Source: Gyromitra esculenta (Eukaryota; Ascomycota; Pezizomycetes; Pezizales; Discinaceae). From it: a stretch of 64,000 nt of DNA. The stretch is from contig JBCAML010000009.1 in the NCBI GenBank assembly GCA_038503075.1, positions 124,001 through 188,000 on the forward strand. Reading direction: 5' to 3'. Positions 46,577 to 56,300 of this stretch are shown piece by piece. The position numbers were made by a program, and so were the translations under genes. The notes beneath the pieces are model-generated. The model did no database searches. It worked only from the letters and a program-made list of their open reading frames with translations, and was not told where the DNA came from. Each line of letters starts with the position of its first letter. Position 1 is the first letter of the stretch.

Positions 46577-46588
46577 GAAGCAACGTAA
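46577..46588 (-). promoter_or_regulatory. E2 primer-binding site
   Basis: GGAAGCAACGTAA on the plus strand directly adjoins the E2 5' LTR, the same site as in E1 and E4. The matching word in this LTR has drifted to AAGAACGTT, so the self-pairing is weaker here. Confidence 0.55.
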
Positions 46589-46989
46589 TCTCACGGTTAA
46601 GTCCCTCATTAAGCCCTTCGGTATCCCCGAAGGTGAGCAGTGCTACTTAATGAGAGATTAACGCGTTCAAAGAGTGCAGCGTTTCTACAAGTTCTACGAA
46701 GTCTTATCTCCAGGCGAGATATGTGCAAAGAAGGTAAACAAATGACAGCGAGGATTCTGAGATAACCGAGATAGTATTCCAATGGTACAGGAGAAGGTAA
46801 ACGAACGTTCTTAAAGAAAGAAGAAGAAGACAAAGAATGATCGAAATCTGTCGCTTAAATACCCCGCTTTCTCAACCGAAACCCAATAGCCGATGACACC
46901 CGAAAATACAATAGCATTATAACACAATAACCCCACAGTATCCAACTTCGAACCGAAACCTAACCCTTATCCAATCCTTAATCCGTAAA
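46589..46989 (-). repeat. E2 5' LTR
   Basis: 401 bp, TCTCACGG... to ...CCGTAAA on the plus strand. It is followed by CCAAC at 46990-46994 and then the remaining 19 bp of the split solo LTR L1. Confidence 0.87.
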
Positions 46990-47013
46990 CCAACTTAACA
47001 ACCATCCATGAAA
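46990..47013 (-). repeat. Solo LTR L1, right end
   Basis: CCAACTTAACAACCATCC and the terminal ATGAAA complete the LTR that starts at 27702. Confidence 0.78.
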
Positions 47014-47100
47014 GTATGGGTAGTAATCGGGTCGAGGAGCATAAGAATCTCAATCTAAGATAAGTTGGGATGTGATAGCTGCATTACTGGCTTCGATTAC

Positions 47101-47518
47101 TCTCAAGGGGCGAGGTTTTATCTTCAAGCTCTCAGGTATCCCCCGAGATGAGCAGTGCTACTTGAAGGGAAAACTAAGCGACAAGAGTGTTTACGAGATT
47201 CCACAGGCTCTACGGAGTGTTCAAGTATAGAGGACTTGAGATTGGAGACAGCGCGAGGTTATGAGGTATAACCGTGGTTTGTATTGTAAAATACAAGAGT
47301 GTACAATAGAAGACGTTGCTTAAAGAGAAAAGAAGGAAAAGTACAACAGGAGGGCTTTCCTCTCGCTTATATATCCAAAATCTGACCTCTCGATGACACA
47401 TGTCTGACTCATTGTAAATGGAAACCAAAAGAAGGAAAAGAATAACCGCGAAGTCAAGCACTCATGCAACCGAATAACAAGAAAGATCCATACCATAACA
47501 CAACAACCATCCATGAAA
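47101..47518 (-). repeat. Solo LTR L4 in the LINE remnant
   Basis: 418 bp, TCTCAAGGGG to CCATGAAA, of the E1 subfamily, with TATA-like CGCTTATATATCC. The duplication is imperfect (ATTAC at the left, ATTAT/TTATC at the right). LINE sequence lies on both sides. Confidence 0.83.
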
Positions 47519-47564
47519 TTATCATCGCTTGGTTTGGATTGGATTTGTCCAGAATAGGGCCGAG

Positions 47565-47982
47565 TCCTCACGGTTCAGTCTCGCATTAAGCCCTTCAAGA
47601 TCCCTGAAGGAGCAGTTCTACTTAAGCGAGATACTAACTCGTTTGAAAAGTGCAATGTTTCTACAAGTTCCACAGAGGGTATACTTCAAGGTGAAGTATC
47701 AGCGATGTTTCACAGCGACAGCAAGGGTTCTGAGATAGAACCGAGATGGTATTTCCGATGAGTACAGGAGAAGGTAAACGAGAATGTTGCTTAAGGAGAG
47801 AAAGAAGAAAGAAACAAGAACGACCGAAATCCTTCACTTAAATACCCCGCTTTCATGTAATACAAACAACAGCCCAACAACAACCGAAAAGCAACCGAAC
47901 AACAAAGCCATTATATCCCAACAATCCTTCGCTTACTACCAACAACTTCATCCTAACCCATTACCCAGTTCCATCCGTGAAA
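47565..47982 (-). repeat. Solo LTR L5 in the LINE remnant
   Basis: 418 bp, TCCTCACGG to CCGTGAAA, of the E2 subfamily. It is flanked by CCGAG (47560-47564) and CGGAG (47983-47987), which differ at one base. Confidence 0.83.
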
Positions 47983-48094
47983 CGGAGGCACCAGGGTAGT
48001 AGTTGGCGGGGAGGAATTTCCACGCTTCGTTTGCAAAGGAGTCAATGATTAAAGGACGTACACAACTTTTGGCGCTAGAATTCCATGGTCCGGG

Positions 48095-48110
48095 ACAAAG
48101 ATAGGTATCT
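48095..48110. repeat. Right copy of 16-bp target-site duplication
   Basis: ACAAAGATAGGTATCT is identical to 27021-27036 and closes the 21-kb transposon block. Confidence 0.85.
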
Positions 48111-48502
48111 ATACATTATGGTTTATATATAGCAATACTTGGCAAGAGCATATTCACGTGTCGAGCGTAGTAGCGCAACCTGCTGCAGCCGGAGACGCAA
48201 CAAGATCAGCAATCCAATCTGGGAAAAGCCGATTTGCTGTTTATGTCCGCAAAAGGGAAACAAGCCGAGTGTACGAATTCGGAAAAATAGCTTGTAGAAA
48301 CTAATATCTTGCTATACAGATCCCGGCCTCTAGGTTAAAAGAGCTTATCGCATTCCTGGTTAGAGATACTAGAGGAATTTGCAACAGAGACGGGACTGAG
48401 TGTTTGACCACTACTGGACATAGGGTGGGTAACGGGCGATAGGCTGTAAAGAATGTTGAGAGAGTTTCTGCCGGGTAACAGTCATAATTACTTGTGCCCC
48501 AT
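48111..48502. other. Intergenic, nothing recognised
   Basis: Unique sequence between the transposon block and the MITE cluster, with short frames only. Confidence 0.5.
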
Positions 48503-48600
48503 AATAAGTACCTGAAAACAAGGGTAAGGCTTTGGCCAACCAAATTTTGAAGCGCGAATTAAAAGGCTTTGCCACCAAAAGGCATTTTCAGGTACTTATT
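48503..48600. mobile_element. Short TIR element (MITE)
   Basis: A 98-bp stretch bounded by the exact inverted repeat AATAAGTACCTGAAAA / TTTTCAGGTACTTATT. The interior also pairs partly (AAGGCTTTGGCC and GGCTTTGCC). There is no coding capacity. Confidence 0.7.
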
Positions 48601-48614
48601 CTAGAGCACGAGTA

Positions 48615-48853
48615 CAGGGGGTAACGGCAGGATGGCGGACACTGTCTAATGGCGGACAGGGGTCAGGTCTCTTGGCAAAAACCCGGCGAGAACTATAGAG
48701 AGGGTACAGAACTATTATGGTGGTACAGGACTATAAGAAAACTACCAAACTTGAAAAAGTTGGAAATCAGTACCCTATCCATAGTCCTGTACCCTCTTGA
48801 TAGTTCTGTGCTAAGCCCCAAGCCCCTGTCCGCCATCCGACCGTTACCCCCTG
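48615..48853. mobile_element. TIR element (MITE), TA-type
   Basis: 239 bp with about 28-bp inverted ends (CAGGGGGTAACGG...GGATGGCGGACA) and a second inverted pair inside (GGTACAGGACTAT / ATAGTCCTGTACC). TA precedes it at 48613-48614; the right flank is TG, probably a mutated TA. Confidence 0.78.
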
Positions 48854-48855
48854 TG

Positions 48856-49082
48856 CTCGGGTGTGAGGGTAAATCTGGCGGTAGGTGCGGTGCAGCTCTA
48901 TTCTCAGTGAGCCTAAGCTGGTTTGAATTTCATACTCTGCCAATTAAATTTATTTAACATTTAATAGCATCCTTAATCCATGAGGCATTTCTACCAGGCT
49001 TCGTAGGGAGTTGTAGAGGGGGAAGAACTGGTATCTCTTACCTGCACCGCCACCTATCGCCAGACTTACCCTCACACACGAG
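48856..49082. mobile_element. TIR element (MITE), same family as 26275-26516
   Basis: 227 bp with inverted ends CTCGGGTGTGAGGGTAAATC / GACTTACCCTCACACACGAG. The interior shares GGTGCAGCTCT and GTTTGAATTTCATA with the 26.3-kb copy. The right flank is TA (49083-49084); the left flank TG is shared with the neighbouring element. Confidence 0.78.
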
Positions 49083-49084
49083 TA

Positions 49085-49616
49085 CATGTAGTTAGCAGCA
49101 TCCTAATAAGCTGCACATGTAGATTAGAGCAAAGAGCTAGGTATGATTTAATTCTTGGCATCGATATATCCTCTACGGGCATAAGAGCATTAAAAGACCT
49201 ATTACTTCCGAATTACTAAGCCACTTTGAAATAAATCTATTCTAGAATTAAATGGGAATCTCTCAAAAGTCACGAATACAACAAGCACAGTCAGTCACTC
49301 TACCTCTAGAGAAACACCCACTCTGTCCAAATAAAAAGAGAGGTAATGCCCTTGCGAGGTTCGTATCCTCAAGTAAAACGGATCGAGAAACTCCAAAAGC
49401 TATCCGGACTGATTAAGCGAGAAAATTCGGGGATTGATTCTACTTGGCTCTGTATGCAATATCCTGTGCCAGATTATCAGCCTCACCCCTTGTTTTCACT
49501 AGCTATGGTTGGATTGCGAGACATTCGGATGCCTTCGGTAAGAAACAACTATGGTGTGCAGCATAACTACTTTAATCAGCGTTAGTAACGCGATATTAAG
49601 GAGTGTTCGCTACATG
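49085..49616. other. Intergenic; one short ATG frame
   Basis: A 79-codon ATG frame at 49346-49585 (MPLRGSYPQVKRIEKL...) has no recognisable family, signal peptide or splice context. I do not call it a gene. Confidence 0.45.
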
Positions 49617-49618
49617 TA

Positions 49619-49782
49619 CAGTCGTTCACGGGGTGGTAGCGGTACTGGGTGTTGGCGGACAGGGGTTTTGTGGGGAAGGAAGCTGCCAAGTCGCGGATCT
49701 GGGCGGGAACTTCTAGTACTTTATTGGTCTAAATCCCCCTGTTCGCTAACACCAGTGTTCGCTATCACCCCGTGGACGACTG
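49619..49782. mobile_element. TIR element (MITE), TA-type
   Basis: 164 bp with about 50-bp imperfect inverted ends (CAGTCGTTCACGGGGTGGTA / TATCACCCCGTGGACGACTG), and TA on both sides (49617-49618, 49783-49784). The CAGT..CG start is like pogo/Fot1-type non-autonomous elements. Confidence 0.82.
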
Positions 49783-49784
49783 TA

Positions 49785-50314
49785 GTTGCTAAATACAAAT
49801 AACGAATGTTTGAATCTGATGGTTTTTGGATCAGGCTCTATCTGCAAACGATGAAAAAAAAACAATGCTTAAGAATCATCGAATTTATGGCGACTGCTCA
49901 CCCGTCTGTCTTGGTACAGGCATGCAGGTCTCACTTCTCTTGTATTGCAGATTATCAATGAGCTGAGAGCCTTGTACCATCTTCGGGAAAAGGTTTCTTA
50001 ATGGCAGGGATGGCATTTTGCTTCTTCGCCATATCCTCTGCTTTAAGTAATCTGTGGATGCCTAAACACGTATCTTCTATAATATGATTGCTTTTTTGTA
50101 CAACGCAGACTTCAGGCCCCCAGGGTATTCCGATTCCAACAATTTCAGTTTTATCCTAGATTGTCGTTGGTTTATACCCATATAATTTCCCTAGATCACG
50201 GCGTTGATATCAATTTTTTATCTAATTACACAGCAACTAGTGTTTGTACCTGCTCAGTATTTTTTGTACTAGAAAAAACACCAAAATCGATCTAATACCA
50301 ATTATATTATAAGT
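49785..50314. other. Intergenic upstream of giant gene B
   Basis: About 0.5 kb that should include the gene B promoter. No clear TATA box and no other feature were recognised. Confidence 0.5.
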
Positions 50315-53300
50315 ATGCAGAATTTGAAAGGTTAGGCCTCTCCACTCCGTTCAATCTAGGTTTGTCGGTGTTGACTCTGTTTTTGTCGCTAATGACTTAC
50401 AATCCGTTTAGACTCAGTTAATGCAGATGAATTGAAATTCATTATCAATCATGTCTTCCTTCCGCCTAAGCTACCACAAGAAGCAGATGATGACAAGACT
50501 CTTGCGAGTATGAATTTTGCGCTGTTGAGTCTACTTCTAGAGAGCGCAACCAAATATCAAATGGAATTGGTACAATCAAGTGGCAAGCAATGGACGACTG
50601 TTGTTAGGATGCTATCGAACCTCTGCGAGCTACAAGGGAAATCGTTTTTGTCCAAGTCAAGGCTTAGTACAGCTATCAGCCTCATGGGCCCCGGAGGCAT
50701 GTAAAAATATATTTAGTTCGCAGTTAATTTGAACGCGTTTGCTAATGACGACTGTTTATAGATGTCATAACACTTCACATTGCGGCCCAGAACGCTGGAA
50801 TCATTCTCCAGCACCTCGATACTGAGATGCTCTTCCTCTCCTTTGAGGCCTCTCCGACCTCCGGGGCGGTAATGGGTACCGCCGGCAAACTTCTCTGTTC
50901 TTACCCAGGTCCGGCAATCGCAGTCCCTCTCTCTAAAGCCAAAGATTCTACCTTCCTCGATGAGTTTGCATCTTTTGCTGAACAGATGAACCGCATTACA
51001 CTTGAGGACACTATGCCAGTTTCCACTAAAGCAAAGCTAGAAGTCGCTGAGGAAAGAGACACGAATCACCCCAGATTTATCACGGAGCTGCTCACAGAGA
51101 TTCTGCGCGCCATTGGAAGACCGGTTGATTTCGAACGTTTTCAGAAAAGGATAGCAGATGATGTCTTGTGGAACAATACGAAATTGCCGTGGCGACGGTC
51201 TCCGCTTTGGCTGATTGTCAGAGTTGCGTTGCAGATTATACTGAAAGACACGACTGAGTATAAATCGTTCATGGTTTGCTTCCTTGCAGATGTCTTGGAG
51301 ATGGCCGTGGAGAAAGGTTTAGACAGCGATTTGCTATTCGTTATGAATACAAAGTTGAGTCGTCGAGCGTACAAGGCCGAGGTTCCCCAGCCCGTTCTGC
51401 GTAAGGCGCATGGGGCAACTACCATCAACAACCGGTGCTTGAATGATAGATGGGAGCAAATACAGAAAAGCCAGACAGCATCAGTTAGTTTGGCGTCTCA
51501 GGACCTTTCGTTCGAGAAGGATTCACACCTTTCGTTGCGCAATAGCGGGCAGCATCTTGCAGCAGTAATGGTTCCGAAAGCCTCGGGTCCAAAGTCGTCG
51601 AAGTTTCAAGTCACCCACGAACCGCGGAACCCAATGACGAATGCCTCAAACAATATCCCAAGCCGAAATCTGATGAATGCTCCAGAGGAAGACCGTTATA
51701 TACGTCTGGCGGACTTTGAATTTTGGGTGGAAGAGTATCTCGATGAGTGGGTCGAAAATAACATATATCGTGAGGAGGCATGCCGAGAACTTTCGGAGTG
51801 GGTTGATGACTATGCTGCTACTACGAAATTGGCATACAAGTCTAACCCCGAGGATATGTCAATTATGTTGTTAACTATCTACGAGCTCTGGGTCGCGATT
51901 GATAAAGTTGCAGTAAAAAACTACCCAATGCTATCGGATTATTCACCAGAGGTTAAAGGACCAGACAAGCTTTTCGAGCCACTTCTCCTTCCAAGGTTTC
52001 GGCAAATGGAGAGACTGCACCGAGTCGAAGCGTACCTAGAGCAACGCCGCAATAAGTCTAATTCACAGAATACGTCAATATTCTCCGATAACCTGGATAA
52101 CAGCTGCTTTGCTGTGCGTTTCTTTAGACAGTCATTGCGTCACCAGGAACTCCGAAGGAAAATTGAAGCTGACGGAGAGAGGGAGAGACAAGAAAAAAAA
52201 AGGGAGCTCATCAGGAGAGAGAAAGAGTATGATAGCCTATTATCAGCGGCTCGCAGTCAATCGTGTACGAGGTTTTACTGGTGGGGTCAGCACGACTGCA
52301 GTAAATGCGACAATGAAAAAACAGCGAGAAACATGAGGATAGATGTTCATGAATGGCCGCTTCCAAAGGATGATCTTGAGAGAATGGCTGCCGTCTTCGA
52401 AATTCAATGCCCTACAGGCTTTTCGATATGGAGAGACACGACATACAAGATTCTCGTCGATATTTGCACCTCCGCAGCGTGCGAGAATGAGAACTCTGGG
52501 AAACCGTTTGAACAGCTATGGGAGTATTCTGGTCTATCGAAGTACTATGAAGAGCCTCAGGGTCGACGTCTGGCGTGGTCGTCGAAAACAAAGTCTTTTC
52601 TGAGATCCCACTATAGCGACACCGGGTTTCCAACTTCGACTGATAGGATCTGTGTTCCGAATGCTCTGCAATATTCACGCTTTGATAAAAGAAAGTCAGA
52701 TTGGGCCAAGAAGCTTCTTGGGAAATTTGATGTCCGAAATCTCTGCACTTTTTCACTTCCAGAAGGCCCATACCGAGCGCTACAGTATGCAGTTGATGGC
52801 ACCTCTCACACCTCAAACGAAGTTATTGCGAACCAGGAAGATTGCTCGATTCAACTCTCGCTTCATGAGTACGATTCTTTTTCGACATTGCGGGCGGGGC
52901 ACCGCCTTCAGTGGCTTAATATTGCCCGTGAGCTAAGAGCGAATACTCTAACTTTCAGTGATGAAGCCGTGAATCTATTGATCATGCAAGCAGCATGGCA
53001 AGCGGGACCATCAGATTCGTCGAGTATATATAGGGAAGCTCACATCGATCTCGAGAGACTTGAATTTGGGCAGACACTTCTCCGGGAACTTGAACGTATG
53101 CTAACTAGCATTGAAGCCAACTGGCTGGAGAGCACATCCGCCAAGACCTTAATATATCTTACAGCTCGTCTCTTATCTGTCAATAAAGATAGTAGAATCA
53201 TCAGAGATGCTCTATCGCTCCTGCGCAGAGCTCGCGAAGTGACGCTGAATTGGACTCGTCAACTGGTTCAAAAACTGCAAGACTGTGAAGTTGAAGAGAA

Positions 53301-56300
53301 CATGAAAGATTTACAAACTCGGGTTCTCCAAATGGCTGCTATTTGTCGGGCAACCTTCGACGTTGATATCTCAGATGGCCATCTCGGGAGCGTTTTGAGT
53401 TCGGCCGAGGATGTTGCAGTCCTCATCGAATGTTCAACTATCGTAAACGATAATACGCCAGTTCCTGCCCATAATCTGCCTCATCATATGCGCTACCTAT
53501 TAGATAGGGATCGCAGGCTATCGCATACTCTTGAGCGCTACCTTAAACGGCAGGTATTTCAAGCTATTTTGAGTGAAGGCCTTAACCAAAGCGTCCAGCA
53601 TATGCATATGTATAATATGTCAGAGGCTTCATGGAAGAGTCTGCCGAAGTCTAAGGATAGATGGATGACGGCGAAGACGGCTGGAGATAACCCGCAGGAG
53701 TTGCACTATAACCTGCTTACCGGCCAGCTTCTTGTCGATGGATCTCCAGTTGCGAGGATGCCATTGAATTTTGTGTCACACCCTACTTATCAGAGACTTT
53801 TTGGAGAGGTATATGTCTATGAAGCTCTGTTCACAATGATTTGCTGACTTTGACTCCTTGCTACAGCGAGTTTTTGATGTACTTTCGTCGGGAATGTCTG
53901 GGATGCGCTATAAGACCCGGCATCAAGTTTCTGGTCACCAGGTATATTATCCCCTTTTAATTTATGAAAAGATCAAACTATATCTATCCTCCCTCCCACC
54001 TTTCGGGACCTCCCTAAATCAATTTCCCTACCCCACTACTTCTTTCGGTTTCCTATCTCTATCACATACGTTGTATAATGGGCTGGGTTCGCATTCCTAA
54101 CGGCCCCATAGGTTCATTTCTCCCTGAATGGGGAGGAGCTTGTGGTTATAGCATGCCAATTAGAGACATCTGAGATCTACGAGCTTGTGCCACATACAAA
54201 AATGTTGGGCGACTTTCCGATACATCTCGTGGAAGATTGTATGCATTGGATGAATATCAAGACTGGGGTTATCGAATTTAGATCAAAAAAGGACCCTTGG
54301 GGAATTACATCGGAAACCTGGCACGTGTCTTACTTACCAGTCGGGAACTCGTCTATGTATCGGGGTCATGAACGAATGCTCGATGTTCGAAGCCGTACGG
54401 CATTAGTGATCAGTTCAATCCTCAGTCCACTAGAGGACCCAAATTGGATCGATATCAGCTTCGTGGCGCGGTCGGACGGATCGGTACTGATTTCAGCTCG
54501 TTTACCGCGACTCAAATTGGAATTTTTCATGGATCCGCACGGAAATGGAGAGCTTGAGTGTCGACAATTCCGAGGCGCGGTCGTTGATACAAATCAGCAG
54601 ATAGGCACTATGAGTGGGCTTGTGAACCGGCTTATATTGCGCCAGAAGGACGCTCGCATTATAATCGTCCCATATGGTGAGGTTAATTGCCAAAGCTACG
54701 AGAACCATGTTATGGTCCACGTCAACACCGCAGGTTTAGCGAGAGTCCAGTATTATTCTTACAACGTTGACAAGATACTCGGTCGATTAGTCGGCAATGG
54801 CAGTTTGGCAAGTCATCTGTATAAGATATATCTCCATGCAGTGACCGCACATTGCCTAGCAGACCCATTGACCAACCGTACTGGTACAGAAGAGGCCCTC
54901 GATAACCTTCGGTCAGCAGCTACATGGTCCTTTCAGAGGCTGAAGCCTACGGAAATTCACATCCTGGGCTTGATAGCATCTCTTACTCCAACCCGTGTCT
55001 ATTATCCAAAACATCTTAAGGTAATGCAAAGTGTGCGCTGGAAGACACTACCATCCATGATGCAACACGACGAGTTCAATGCTATCGTGGTGAAGATATT
55101 TGCCCATGCAACAGAACCCCATGTTTTCCGAGAAGTCACTGAGCCTGAGGAGGTAGCCTACTATAAGTTAAAAAGTGATCACAAATTACTTGCCAGAGCA
55201 GCCATCCGGAACGCCATTCACCGCAAGCACGGATTCGGCGGCTCATTATCGGGAACCGTCGAAGATACTCTCTATATCGCGCGGGATTCTCAAATCAACG
55301 AATCCGAGGAAAACAAAGTCTGCTCCGTTGCTACAGCAGTCTGTTCTTGGCGTCCAGATATCCCCGTCTCTCAACAGTTGATGAGTGTTCTCGAGAGGTG
55401 GCAGTATATCAAGGGCGTGGAAAGCGGAAAGGTTCAACTTGGGTATGACCATCGATGGGTTAAGCCAGATCTTGCAGTTGTCTGGGGCTCGGTTTATGAC
55501 GCCTGCCGCAAGAGCGAAAAGAGCCGTAACACATACCAGTTGATGTTTTTCTTATCTATCTTAGCATATTCAGGTGAGGTACAACTGCCGGTCATCGGAT
55601 CACTACTAGCATTCGCCACCGTATCAGAGTTCCGGAATCGGACTCTCCCTCCATACTCATCTTACAACCTGGCCGATAGATACAGCGCAGACGAGACTCA
55701 ACTGAGGAGAAATATTGATGCTTGCTCAGTCAGGTTTGAATCGAGTGAGGAAGGTAGATTATGTACGAGCCGGGAGACTGATTCTCAGCTGTGGCGTCGT
55801 CAGAAATCAAGATACGAGGAAAGTCTCGAGACTCAATCAAAGAGATTTGTTGCGAATCTGATGTCGCAATGGCCCTGTATCTCCCCGAGCACCCCAAATG
55901 ACATGGATTATCGACTTCTGAATTCATCGACAGCTATGGATCGCATCGGTCCTATGTTCGACAGCTGGTATCGGAATAAAAAGCTCTACGAGCACATATC
56001 TGATGTGCAGAGAGTACTAAATTCCCTTCATCCTGCAAACCCAATCCTCGAGAAATACGTCTTTCAATCATGCAAGACTAGGACACATAGAAAGAGAGCA
56101 CAAGTTACATTAGAGGATCTTTTCCTTAGAGACGCACCCAGCATCCCCGAGTTGCCAATGAAAGCCATGCCTTTACCTACAGCACCAACCTCCTCGCCGA
56201 GGAAAATAGTTACTCCGGCAGGCGATATCCATCTAAAGTTATTGTTGAATGGTTTCAAGTCAGCGCACTCCCTTAATTCTGAGAATCGATATGCCGATAG

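Larger units (their letters stand above)
28089..46989 (-). mobile_element. Ty3/Gypsy chromovirus E2, full length but split by nested insertions
   Basis: A minus-strand element with 401-bp LTRs at both ends and an exact CCAAC duplication. Its own sequence is about 5.9 kb once nested insertions are removed. Those insertions are the solo LTR with E1 inside it (28853-35027), E4 (37352-43078), a 670-bp insert (43939-44608) and a solo LTR (44976-45353). Reading order on the minus strand is gag (46386-44705), protease and the start of RT (43925-43084), RT to integrase (37346-35033), chromodomain (28847-28500). The RT-integrase part is an intact open frame, while gag and the protease region have frameshifts. 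Confidence 0.88.
27037..48094 (-). mobile_element. 5'-truncated Tad-like LINE remnant, split by later insertions
   Basis: The LINE survives as four minus-strand pieces: 48094-47983, 47566-47519, 47100-47014 and 27701-27037, about 0.9 kb in all. The piece at 27670-27251 encodes the C-terminal ORF2 region typical of fungal LINEs, with RAHKSYLKAH and a CPLC..(N)..HAILYC zinc-binding end. The piece at 48.0 kb reads through as WNSSAKSCVRPLI... The element ends in an A-rich tail (T-rich on the plus strand at 27037-27060) and is bracketed by the exact 16-bp duplication. It is the oldest layer of the nest. A separate A19 tract at 27149-27167 lies on the plus strand, so it is not this element's tail. 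Confidence 0.75.
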
